64,000 nucleotides of DNA from Bacteroidota bacterium (lineage in GTDB: Bacteria > Bacteroidota > Bacteroidia > Flavobacteriales > Flavobacteriaceae): the NCBI GenBank assembly GCA_023387965.1, contig JAEWHE010000045.1, positions 62,001-126,000 of the forward strand. Direction: 5' to 3'. The notes under the pieces are model-generated. The model was not told the DNA's origin. It worked only from the letters and a program-made list of their open reading frames with translations, and searched no databases. Below, piece after piece: positions 26,606-34,127 of the stretch (its first letter is position 1; every line of letters starts with the position of its first letter). The position numbers were made by a program, and so were the translations under genes.

Positions 26606-27259
26606 TTACGATTCAGCTCTTTCAATTAACACCACTTCATCATTTGCCAACGCATAAACCAAATCATCCTTTTCCGGAACCAAAATATATTTTCCAGTAA
26701 ATTCACCAAAAGCCGGTAAAATCATCTGATTTTTTTTCTGAAAAAAGCAAGCTAATTTTATATGATGTCCGCCGAAACCGCGCAATTCAATTCCTGGATG
26801 AATATGACCCGAAAAATTAAACAAGCCTTCTCTTTCAGTGGGATGATGCGTTAAAAGAAAACCATCTATTTCCAATTCTCTAAAAATCTTAACGTTTATT
26901 TTATCGTAATTTTCTTTTGCAATAATATCGTGATTTCCGGCAATCAAAATAATTTCTGCTACACAACAATCTGACCATTCCACAAAAAGATTCCATTCGC
27001 TGTTTTTGGAACTATGAAATAAATCTCCCAAAAAAATCACGCTTTCTGGATCAAAATAATCCACAACTTCAGTCAATCGACTAAAGTTTTTTGAAACCGC
27101 ATTCTTCGGAATTGCGACACCGTGTTTTCTAAAATGCGACACTTTTCCCAAATGAACATCAGCAATCAAAATCGCATTTTTTTCCTCCCAAAAAACCGCA
27201 CCGTTGGAATGAAGAATAAAAGTGTTGTCGTTAATTTTTATAGTATTCGTCATAATCAT
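26606..27259 (-). CDS. pdeM: Ligase-associated DNA damage response endonuclease PdeM
   Basis: A 217-residue calcineurin-like metallophosphoesterase. Metal-binding motifs occur in order: DVHLGK (about 34-39), GDLFHS, GNHD and a C-terminal GHIHPG. PdeM is reported as a phosphoesterase associated with a DNA-repair ligase, exonuclease and Lhr-like helicase. Those three genes are in this window at 41-46.5 kb but not adjacent. Its stop lies close to repeat copy A. Two in-frame ATGs (27259 and 27253) give nearly the same protein. The 28-bp gap from the upstream GNAT gene on the same strand suggests cotranscription with GNAT and waaA. Confidence 0.85.
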   Translation of the reverse strand: MIMTNTIKINDNTFILHSNGAVFWEEKNAILIADVHLGKVSHFRKHGVAIPKNAVSKNFSRLTEVVDYFDPESVIFLGDLFHSSKNSEWNLFVEWSDCCVAEIILIAGNHDIIAKENYDKINVKIFRELEIDGFLLTHHPTEREGLFNFSGHIHPGIELRGFGGHHIKLACFFQKKNQMILPAFGEFTGKYILVPEKDDLVYALANDEVVLIERAES

Positions 27260-27287
27260 TTGTGGCTACTCGACATTTTCAATTTTT

Positions 27288-27749
27288 TCATAAATCCCTT
27301 TTCACCACCAACTTCATCAATTTTCGGTTGTGAACTTCGAAATCTTTAGATAAGTATAATTTTTGTGCCATTTCGTTATGACCTTCCACTTCCAAATAAA
27401 TTATTTTCAACGAAAGCAAAATCGATTGCTCGTGGATAAAATCAAGCGTTTTTTTGCCAATACCTTTGCCTCGCGCTATTTCGGAAAGGTACAATTCGTC
27501 TAAAAAAGCAATTCTGCCCTTGTATTCAAAACTAAAAACAAAAGTCAAAATCACGTATCCAACCAATTCTTCATCGGCATAAATTAACCAAGCTTTGCCT
27601 AAATTTTCATTCTCTAAAAAGTCAAAAAATAAATTTTTAGCCACCGCCACATCCATCGGATAATTATCAATTGCATAAAAATCCTGCATCATCACCACGA
27701 TAGTGTCAATGTCGCTAATTTGCAAAGGTTTGAAACGTGCCATTGTCAT
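27288..27749 (-). CDS. GNAT-family N-acetyltransferase
   Basis: A 153-residue single-domain acetyltransferase. The acetyl-CoA pyrophosphate-binding motif A reads ARGKGIGKKTLDFI (about 93-106), preceded by the beta4 strand FLDELYLSE, and motif B includes LEVEGHNEMAQKLYLSKDFE. Substrate unknown. The start overlaps the waaA stop by 4 bases (ATGA), so the gene is translationally coupled to the Kdo transferase. Whether it acts in lipid A or LPS metabolism or is only a fellow traveller cannot be said. Confidence 0.85.
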   Translation of the reverse strand: MTMARFKPLQISDIDTIVVMMQDFYAIDNYPMDVAVAKNLFFDFLENENLGKAWLIYADEELVGYVILTFVFSFEYKGRIAFLDELYLSEIARGKGIGKKTLDFIHEQSILLSLKIIYLEVEGHNEMAQKLYLSKDFEVHNRKLMKLVVKRDL

Positions 27750-28972
27750 AAATTGTTTACAATAATTTGGGTAGCATTTTTATTCATATTCACAAACGTT
27801 GAAGCAATATGTCCTTTTTCCAAACGCTCGTCTTCATTGGTAAACAAAAAATCCAGCGTTTGGTGTAAGTCATCATAATTTTTTACCGCAATACATCCGC
27901 CTAAATTCACCAACGCCACCGCTTCCGAAAATTTCTTAAAATTATGTCCAATCACAATTGGGATTCCAAAAGTGGCGGGTTCCAAAATATTGTGCAATCC
28001 CGAACTACCAAAACCACCGCCAACATGAGCCACATCGGCATAACTATAAATTTTAGTCAAAATCCCAATCGTATCTACAATAAAAACCTGATAATCCGCC
28101 AGATTTTTATTTTTCATTTCCGAAAATAAAACGGCTTTTTTGGTAATACTGTTTTTTAATTCCGCAATTTGATTTGGTTTTACGTTGTGTGGCGCAATGA
28201 TAAATTTAATATCGAACTTACATTGGTTAATGTATTGTACCAATTTTTCTTCATCGTTTTGCCAAGTGCTTCCGGCAACAATTGTGAATTTTTTATCGGT
28301 AAATTTTTCTACAAAATCTAAAGTATTATCACGATTCAAAATTTTTAAAACCCTGTCAAAACGTGTATCTCCACTGATTTTTACATTGCTGAAACCAATT
28401 TTTTGTAATAAATTTTTAGAGGATTCATTTTGAACAAAAAACATTTTAAAACTTTTCAGCGCATTCCTATAAAAACCGCCATACCATTTAAAAAACACCT
28501 GATTTTCTCTGAAAATTCCGGAAATTAAATACGTTGGAATATTTCTGCTTTTGAGTTGGTTGAGGTAATTTGGCCAAAACTCGTATTTTACAAAAAACGC
28601 CATTTCAGGATGTACAATTTCCATGAATTTTTTGGCATTGAATTTTGTGTCTAAAGGCAAATAAACAATCACATCAGCAGTGGTAGCATTTTTTCGAACC
28701 TCAAACCCCGAAGGGGAAAAAAATGTAAGCACTAATTTATGATTCGGGAATTGCGCTCGAATTTTTTCCATTACCGGTAAACCTTGTTCGTATTCGCCTA
28801 AAGACGCGGCGTGAAACCAAATGGTTTTGTCTTTAGAACTAATTTTGCTTTGCAACGTTTTGAAAACATTTCTTCTTCCAGATACAAAAAGTTTTATTTT
28901 CGGGCTAAATAATCCTACGATTTTCAAGAAAAATTGGGCAAAATAAACCAGCAAATTATAGAGGAAAAACAT
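27746..28972 (-). CDS. waaA: 3-deoxy-D-manno-octulosonic acid (Kdo) transferase
   Basis: A 408-residue GT-B glycosyltransferase that adds Kdo from CMP-Kdo to lipid A precursors at the inner membrane. A hydrophobic N-terminal anchor (about 1-22) precedes the acceptor-domain motif WFHAASLGEYEQG with the expected catalytic Glu60. Other family landmarks are LTFFSPSGFEVRKN, YLPLDTKFNAKKF, VKYEFWPNYL, SGDTRFDRV and the C-terminal nucleotide-sugar site GGGFGSSGLHNILEPATFGI. Length is normal. Whether it adds one or two Kdo residues is not readable from sequence. It is transcribed divergently from the DegT aminotransferase gene and heads a waaA-GNAT-pdeM minus-strand run. Confidence 0.94.
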   Translation of the reverse strand: MFFLYNLLVYFAQFFLKIVGLFSPKIKLFVSGRRNVFKTLQSKISSKDKTIWFHAASLGEYEQGLPVMEKIRAQFPNHKLVLTFFSPSGFEVRKNATTADVIVYLPLDTKFNAKKFMEIVHPEMAFFVKYEFWPNYLNQLKSRNIPTYLISGIFRENQVFFKWYGGFYRNALKSFKMFFVQNESSKNLLQKIGFSNVKISGDTRFDRVLKILNRDNTLDFVEKFTDKKFTIVAGSTWQNDEEKLVQYINQCKFDIKFIIAPHNVKPNQIAELKNSITKKAVLFSEMKNKNLADYQVFIVDTIGILTKIYSYADVAHVGGGFGSSGLHNILEPATFGIPIVIGHNFKKFSEAVALVNLGGCIAVKNYDDLHQTLDFLFTNEDERLEKGHIASTFVNMNKNATQIIVNNL

Positions 28973-29019
28973 ATACTTTTTTTTGATTGGCTAAAATACG
29001 CCAGATTGTGTAAATTTCA

Positions 29020-29050
29020 TTGGTCAACAGTCAATTAATTAGTAGTTTTG
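29020..29050 (+). promoter_or_regulatory. Promoter of DegT aminotransferase / galE operon
   Basis: TTG at 29020-29022, 20-base spacer, TAGTTTTG at 29043-29050. A full match to the Bacteroidota consensus, 23 bases before the ATG. Confidence 0.8.
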
Positions 29051-29073
29051 CTTGTTGTAAAATTTAATTTTAG

Positions 29074-30204
29074 ATGAAAAAAATTCAAATGGTTGACTTA
29101 AAAGGTCAATACGAAGATATAAAAGATACAGTTAATGCTTCGATTCAGGAAGTTTTAGACACGAACACTTACATTAACGGTCCGGAAGTACATAAATTTC
29201 AGAAAAATCTTGAAGATTATTTAGGCGTAAAACACGTCATTCCTTGTGCCAATGGAACCGATGCTTTGCAAATTGCGATGATGGCACTTGGGTTAAAACC
29301 AGGAGACGAAGTCATTACCGCCGATTTTACTTTTGCCGCAACCGTAGAAGTAATTGCGCTTTTACAACTAACGCCCGTTTTGGTAGATGTTGAACCAGAT
29401 ACTTTCAACATTTCGATTGAAGCTATTAAAAAAGCAATTACGCCAAAAACAAAGGCAATTGTTCCTGTACATCTTTTTGGGCAAGCGGCAAACATGGAAG
29501 CGATCATGCAAATTGCCGAGGAAAATAATTTATTTGTAATTGAAGATAATGCTCAGGCAATTGGCGCAAACTACCGCTATTTTGACGGAAAAAAGAGAAA
29601 AGTTGGAGCAATTGGTCATGTAGCTTCAACCTCGTTTTTCCCTTCAAAAAATTTAGGTTGTTATGGTGATGGTGGAGCGATTTTTACCAATGACGATGAT
29701 TTGGCTCACACGCTTCGAGGCATCATAAATCACGGAATGTACGTGCGTTACCATCACGATGTTGTGGGAGTAAATTCGAGATTAGATAGTATTCAGGCGG
29801 CGGTTTTAAATGCAAAACTTCCAAAATTAGACCAATATAACCAAGCCCGTCAGGTTGCAGCACAAAAATACAGTCAGGCTTTGGCGAATCACAAAAATAT
29901 TGTAACGCCTTACACTGCAGATCAGCCGGATTCTCACGTTTTTCACCAATATACCTTGAGAATTGTAGATGCCAATCGCGATGGCTTGATGCAACATTTA
30001 TTGGACAAAGGCATTCCTTGCGCAATTTATTATCCAATTCCATTGCACCGCCAAAAGGCTTATGTTGATTCGCGTTATAACGAAAATGACTTTGCTGTAA
30101 CGAATCAATTGGTAAATGAAGTCCTGTCTTTGCCAATGCATACTGAATTAGATGATGAGCAAATCTCGTTTATCACGAAAGCTATTTTAGAATATTTACA
30201 ATAA
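29074..30204 (+). CDS. DegT/DnrJ/EryC1/StrS-family sugar aminotransferase
   Basis: A 376-residue PLP-dependent aminotransferase of the family that aminates nucleotide-linked keto sugars. Landmarks are GTDALQIAMMALGLKPGDEV (about 62-81, cofactor phosphate side), DFTFAATVE, VPVHLFGQ, IEDNAQAIG (Asp and Gln contacts with PLP) and the Schiff-base lysine K192 in FFPSKNLGCYGDGGA. The closest flavour is WbpE/WlbC-like enzymes of amino-sugar synthesis, but the exact product cannot be fixed. It is followed after 6 bases by galE, so the pair probably supplies nucleotide sugars for surface polysaccharide or protein glycosylation. No complete sugar locus is nearby. Confidence 0.9.
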   Translation: MKKIQMVDLKGQYEDIKDTVNASIQEVLDTNTYINGPEVHKFQKNLEDYLGVKHVIPCANGTDALQIAMMALGLKPGDEVITADFTFAATVEVIALLQLTPVLVDVEPDTFNISIEAIKKAITPKTKAIVPVHLFGQAANMEAIMQIAEENNLFVIEDNAQAIGANYRYFDGKKRKVGAIGHVASTSFFPSKNLGCYGDGGAIFTNDDDLAHTLRGIINHGMYVRYHHDVVGVNSRLDSIQAAVLNAKLPKLDQYNQARQVAAQKYSQALANHKNIVTPYTADQPDSHVFHQYTLRIVDANRDGLMQHLLDKGIPCAIYYPIPLHRQKAYVDSRYNENDFAVTNQLVNEVLSLPMHTELDDEQISFITKAILEYLQ

Positions 30205-30210
30205 TTTTTG

Positions 30211-31227
30211 ATGAACAAAATTTTAGTAACCGGAGGTTTAGGATTCATCGGTTCGCATACGGTTGTGGAACTTCAAAATGAAGGTTTTGAGGTGGTAATT
30301 GTTGACAATCTCTCGAATTCTTCAGAAAAAGTTTTAGACGGAATTGAAGCGATTACGAATAAAAAACCTGTTTTTGTAAATTTAGATTTAAAAGAAAAAA
30401 CTTCGGTTCAGGAATTTTTTAAAAAACATCAGGATATTTCCGGGGTGATACATTTTGCGGCTTCGAAAGCGGTTGGCGAAAGTGTTGAAAATCCGCTTTT
30501 GTATTATGAAAACAACATCAATACTTTGGTTTACATGTTGCAAGAATTGCAAAAATTAAATCATAAAAATTTTATTTTCAGTTCGTCTTGTACGGTTTAT
30601 GGTCAAGCCGAAAAAATGCCAATTACCGAAAATGCTTCGGTTCAACCCGCAATTTCGCCTTACGGAAATACAAAGCAAATTGGCGAAGAAATTATTCAAG
30701 ATGTAGCCAATTCCAGCGAAATTAATGCCATTTTGTTGCGCTATTTCAATCCGATTGGAGCTCATCCTTCGGCAGAAATTGGAGAATTGCCAATTGGCGT
30801 TCCTCAAAATTTAGTACCATTTATTACCCAGACGGGAATTGGTTTAAGAAAAGAATTATCAGTTTTTGGTTCAGATTATCCAACGACTGACGGCACTTGC
30901 ATCCGCGATTATATCCATGTTGTAGATTTGGCGAAAGCCCATGTTGTAGCGCTAAAACGATTATTATCAAAGAAAAATGATGAGAAAGTTGAAACGTTTA
31001 ACATTGGAACCGGAAAAGGCAGCACCGTTTTAGAAGTCATTCATTCTTTCGAAAAAGTGAGCGGTCAAAAGTTGCCATACAAATTGGTCCAACGACGAGA
31101 AGGCGACGTCACAGAAGCTTTTGCCGATACTGAAAAAGCAAATACAATTTTAGGATGGAAAGCCCAATCAACTTTGGATAAAGCAATGGCTTCGGCATGG
31201 AAATGGGAAAAAAAGATTCGCCAATAG
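30211..31227 (+). CDS. galE: UDP-glucose 4-epimerase
   Basis: A 338-residue short-chain dehydrogenase-type epimerase that interconverts UDP-glucose and UDP-galactose. The NAD-binding glycine motif GGLGFIGSH is at the N-terminus (7-15) and the catalytic Y151-x3-K155 in SPYGNTKQIGE. Also visible are SSSCTVYGQ (catalytic Ser/Thr region), RYFNPIGAHPSAEIGE and DYPTTDGTCIRDYIHVVDLA, all typical of GalE rather than other epimerases. ATG at 30211 is preferred; the preceding codon is TTG. Operon with the aminotransferase gene upstream. Confidence 0.93.
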   Translation: MNKILVTGGLGFIGSHTVVELQNEGFEVVIVDNLSNSSEKVLDGIEAITNKKPVFVNLDLKEKTSVQEFFKKHQDISGVIHFAASKAVGESVENPLLYYENNINTLVYMLQELQKLNHKNFIFSSSCTVYGQAEKMPITENASVQPAISPYGNTKQIGEEIIQDVANSSEINAILLRYFNPIGAHPSAEIGELPIGVPQNLVPFITQTGIGLRKELSVFGSDYPTTDGTCIRDYIHVVDLAKAHVVALKRLLSKKNDEKVETFNIGTGKGSTVLEVIHSFEKVSGQKLPYKLVQRREGDVTEAFADTEKANTILGWKAQSTLDKAMASAWKWEKKIRQ

Positions 31228-31276
31228 AAAATTTTTGAACCTAAATATTTGTAAATTAGTCGAATAATTAAGTTTT

Positions 31277-31486
31277 ATGGATACCAAATACAGAAAAAAT
31301 GAATTGATGGAGTGGCTTTCTAAATTGGAAGAGCCTGAGGTTTGGTATAAAATTTCTAAAATTAAAGAAGAATCCGAGCAAGCCACCGAATTTGATTTTG
31401 ACAGAGAATTTGCAAATGGATACACTCCGGAAGAATTTAAAAAAGAAATGTATAAACGAATTGAAGCTTATCCTTGGAAAAAATAG
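31277..31486 (+). CDS. Putative antitoxin of a RelE/ParE-type module
   Basis: A 69-residue acidic/basic helical protein. It has no recognisable DNA-binding domain that I can name. The C-terminal half (EFANGYTPEEFKKEMYKRI) looks like an extended helix that could wrap a toxin. It is called an antitoxin only from context: it overlaps by 13 bases a gene for a RelE/ParE-like toxin downstream, the standard antitoxin-first order. No clear TAnnTTTG promoter was found in the 49-bp gap after galE, so it could be read from the galE operon. Confidence 0.6.
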   Translation: MDTKYRKNELMEWLSKLEEPEVWYKISKIKEESEQATEFDFDREFANGYTPEEFKKEMYKRIEAYPWKK

Positions 31487-31791
31487 TTTTTAGTCAGGAA
31501 ATTTTAAACTATTTCGATCGGCTGATTTCTGTTTTGTTTTACAAAGATTATTTCAGTTACAAGGAAAATGCGCAGGAATATGTTGATAAAATTGTGGCGT
31601 TTGTAATGAATTCAATTGATACTTTTCCACACAAACAATCTCCAAAACAACTCAAACATCTTGGCTCGCATTACATTTTTTACAAAACCAATTCTAAGAC
31701 AATCTGGTATTTATTTTTCGAGAGAAAAAATGAAAAATACCTAATCACCGGAATTTTAAACAGTCATTCTGACGAGGTGAAGTATTTATAA
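31474..31791 (+). CDS. RelE/ParE-family toxin-like protein
   Basis: A 105-residue protein with the RelE/ParE arrangement: two N-terminal helices (FSQEILNYFDRLISVL...NAQEYVDKIVAFV), then beta strands KHLGSHYIFYKTNSKTIWYL and FFERKNEKYLITGILN near the C-terminus. In known toxins these strands form the ribosome- or gyrase-binding sheet. The start appears to be TTG at 31474, inside the antitoxin gene. Going upstream in this frame a stop is met four codons earlier, and the first ATG downstream would delete both helices. It is therefore coupled to the antitoxin by a 13-bp overlap. Target unknown. Confidence 0.7.
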   Translation: MEKIVFSQEILNYFDRLISVLFYKDYFSYKENAQEYVDKIVAFVMNSIDTFPHKQSPKQLKHLGSHYIFYKTNSKTIWYLFFERKNEKYLITGILNSHSDEVKYL

Positions 31792-31795
31792 AAAA

Positions 31796-31823
31796 AATCC
31801 CAAGTTTGTCGCTTGGGATTTTT
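31796..31823. terminator. Bidirectional terminator between toxin and fabD
   Basis: AATCCCAAG-tttgtcg-CTTGGGATT stem flanked by A-run and T-run, serving both convergent genes. Confidence 0.82.
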
Positions 31824-31841
31824 ATTTGAAATTATTTTCGG

Positions 31842-32717
31842 TTATGCAGAAAAAGTTTCCGCAGTTTTGTCAATTTTATTTACCAATCCGATAAGGACTT
31901 TTCCGGGACCAACTTCTGTAAAACTCGTGGCACCATCGGCAATCATTTGTTGCACGGATTGTGTCCATTTTACGGGAGCGGTTAATTGCACGATTAAATT
32001 TTTCTTGATTTCCGCTGCATCAGAAACAGCATTTGCCGTTACATTTTGATAAACCGGACAAACTGGCGCCGAAAATTTTGTATTTTCAATCGCAGCCGCT
32101 AATTCTTCTCTCGCTGGCTCCATCATTGGCGAATGAAAAGCACCACCAACTGGTAAAATCAGAGCACGTTTTGCGCCAGCTTCTTTCATTGCTTCGCAAG
32201 CTTTTTCAACTGCAGTTGTTTCGCCGGAAATTACCAATTGACCCGGACAATTATAATTTGCCGCAACCACAACACCGTCAATTGAAGCACAAACATCTTC
32301 TACAATTTTATCTTCTAAACCTAAAACCGCAGCCATTGTTGAAGGCTTGATTTCGCAGGCTTTTTGCATTGCCAAAGCACGCTGGGAAACTAATTTTAAT
32401 CCGTCTTCAAACGACAAAGTTCCGTTGGCAACTAAAGCAGAAAGTTCGCCTAAAGAATGCCCGGCAACCATTTCTGGCTTAAAATCCTCGCCTAAAGTTT
32501 TGGCTAAAATTACTGAATGTAGGAAAACTGCTGGTTGCGTTACTTTGGTTTCTTTTAATTCTTCAGCGGTACCTTCAAACATGATGTCGGTGATTCTGAA
32601 ACCTAAAATATCGTTGGCTTTTTCAAAAAGTTCTTTTGCTAAAGGCGAATTTTCGTACAAGTCTTTACCCATTCCGGTAAATTGGGCACCTTGACCCGGA
32701 AAAACGTATGCTTTCAT
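31842..32717 (-). CDS. fabD: Malonyl-CoA:ACP transacylase
   Basis: A 291-residue enzyme of type II fatty acid synthesis that moves malonyl from CoA to acyl carrier protein. The nucleophile Ser88 lies in GHSLGE, the malonate-binding Arg113 in SQRALAMQ, and His195 in GGAFHSPMM. The opening FPGQGAQFTGMGKDL carries the conserved Gln of the oxyanion hole. Length is normal (about 290-310). Its -7 box overlaps the stop codon of the upstream gene on the same strand, so it has its own promoter. No other fab genes are adjacent. Confidence 0.96.
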   Translation of the reverse strand: MKAYVFPGQGAQFTGMGKDLYENSPLAKELFEKANDILGFRITDIMFEGTAEELKETKVTQPAVFLHSVILAKTLGEDFKPEMVAGHSLGELSALVANGTLSFEDGLKLVSQRALAMQKACEIKPSTMAAVLGLEDKIVEDVCASIDGVVVAANYNCPGQLVISGETTAVEKACEAMKEAGAKRALILPVGGAFHSPMMEPAREELAAAIENTKFSAPVCPVYQNVTANAVSDAAEIKKNLIVQLTAPVKWTQSVQQMIADGATSFTEVGPGKVLIGLVNKIDKTAETFSA

Positions 32718-32742
32718 TTTGGATTTGTTTAATTTGCTAATG

Positions 32743-32750
32743 CAAAAATA
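32743..32750 (-). promoter_or_regulatory. -7 box of fabD promoter
   Basis: TATTTTTG on the minus strand, 25 bases upstream of the fabD ATG and immediately adjoining the stop codon of the upstream YiiX-like gene. No TTG at the ideal distance. Confidence 0.55.
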
Positions 32751-33419
32751 CTATTTATTCAATAAATTATATTGATTAACTTCAATATCAAAAAAATCTG
32801 TGCTGTAAAGCGGTGTCATCGAATAGAAAAACTTTTTTCGGGCTTCAATTTCTTGTGGAAGTGTCACACAATGAAGATCTTTCTCCAAAATTTTCCAAAT
32901 CATTTCGGTACAATATAGTTGAGAATCGTCATCATAATTCCCTTTGTGGTCAAACGGAATTTTTTCAGAAAGATAGAAGAATGCGCGATTTGCAATTGCT
33001 TTTGCGATGGAATCATTGCTGTTTTTAACGCGCGAAACAATGATTTTTTGTGGATGAGAATATGACAGAAATTGTTGCAAAGGTTGTATTTGCATACCAT
33101 CAATATCTGTAACATCCGAGGAAAGCGAGTGAATCACAAATAGTGAATCATTTTGTTTTACGATAATTCCGGCGTGAGTAACATCTATCTCGCCATCGTT
33201 CAATTCGGTTGAAATATAATCAGAAAAAAAACCAAAACCACGCCTTAAGATAAAATCGCCTTCCTGAATTTTTGAGAGTTCTTCAGCGGAAAGTCTGGTG
33301 GTATTTTGGTGTTGCACAACTTGTTTGGCTTCAGATTTTTTATCGAAATAAAAAAAGATTTTGAAAGCAGTTAACCCCAAAATAAAAAGCATTGCTGTAA
33401 TCAAAAATAATTTTTTCAT
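32751..33419 (-). CDS. YiiX/YebB-like NlpC/P60-type cysteine hydrolase
   Basis: A 222-residue protein with an N-terminal membrane or signal segment (about 4-24). The papain-like fold is circularly permuted in this family. IQEGDFILRRGFGFFSDYIS (about 50-70) is the strand and loop leading to the catalytic centre, VTHAGIIV carries the histidine, and YCTEMIWKIL (about 165-175) carries the cysteine helix. Family members are thought to hydrolyse amide or thioester bonds in cell-wall peptides or lipids; the substrate here is unknown. Periplasmic or membrane-bound. It is followed on the same strand by fabD after 33 bases, though fabD has its own -7 box. Confidence 0.8.
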   Translation of the reverse strand: MKKLFLITAMLFILGLTAFKIFFYFDKKSEAKQVVQHQNTTRLSAEELSKIQEGDFILRRGFGFFSDYISTELNDGEIDVTHAGIIVKQNDSLFVIHSLSSDVTDIDGMQIQPLQQFLSYSHPQKIIVSRVKNSNDSIAKAIANRAFFYLSEKIPFDHKGNYDDDSQLYCTEMIWKILEKDLHCVTLPQEIEARKKFFYSMTPLYSTDFFDIEVNQYNLLNK

Positions 33420-33456
33420 ACCGCAATGCTTTTAAAAATTTAAAAAAAACTAAAGA

Positions 33457-33960
33457 TTATTCAGCCATCTCTAAAGTGTCAACGTCTAAAGAGTCAACTG
33501 GAACAGCAAGAGTGTCAACTGGCTCTTCAGTTGCAGGAGCTCCACCTTCTTTATTAGCATTTTCTTTGTCGATTGTAACTTTCCATTTTCCGTCCTCTTT
33601 AATCAAATCAATTGATTGTTCTTTAGAATCCGCTGGTGCATCTTTTCCTACAATTTTGTATTTTACAGACGCTTTTTCATCTTTAATTTCAGAAGAAATA
33701 ATTTCAGTTTTGATGTCTTTGTTTTTCATTTCTTCCGTTTTGCCACCAGCCATTGAAGCCATCATGCCAATTAATTCGCCTGTTTTTTTGTCGCAATATT
33801 TTTTTGCTTCTTCAAATTCAGCTTTGTTTACGTGGTTCAAGAATTTTTCTGCAACCGCTTCAGGGTTGTCGCCAGAGCATGAAGTTAATGCTGTAAAAGA
33901 AACAAATGCAACAAGCATCATCACTTTTTTTGCTACAGATTGGATCATTTTTGTTTTCAT
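33457..33960 (-). CDS. DUF4878-like lipoprotein
   Basis: A 167-residue lipoprotein. The signal peptide ends in the lipobox LTSC (Cys near 28). The mature part begins with NPEAVAEKFLNHVNKAEFEEAKKYC, typical of the DUF4878 NTF2-like fold, and contains KYKIVG and DLIKEDGKWKVTIDKE strands as in that family. The last 25 residues are a Pro/Val/Asp-rich tail (PVDTLAVPVDSLDVDT), similar in style to the small lipoprotein at 49.2 kb. Function unknown. ATG at 33960 is preferred to an upstream TTG at 34014 because it gives a normal lipoprotein signal. Confidence 0.8.
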   Translation of the reverse strand: MKTKMIQSVAKKVMMLVAFVSFTALTSCSGDNPEAVAEKFLNHVNKAEFEEAKKYCDKKTGELIGMMASMAGGKTEEMKNKDIKTEIISSEIKDEKASVKYKIVGKDAPADSKEQSIDLIKEDGKWKVTIDKENANKEGGAPATEEPVDTLAVPVDSLDVDTLEMAE

Positions 33961-34127
33961 CTTTGTATTAAAATTGTTAATTAGACTGTAAAAGTATATT
34001 ATTTTATTTAACAAATGTGTACTGTTAATAAAAAAAATTTAAAGTTTTTTCATCGGAAAATTCTGCAAAAAAGATTGTAACAGTTTTTCGGTTTTTACGT
34101 CAAATAGGTGTTCATTTCTATAATTTT

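Noticed and set aside
33476..33991. A 171-codon plus-strand frame opposite the DUF4878-like lipoprotein
   Set aside because: It mirrors the minus-strand gene, which has a lipoprotein signal and family features; the plus frame has none.
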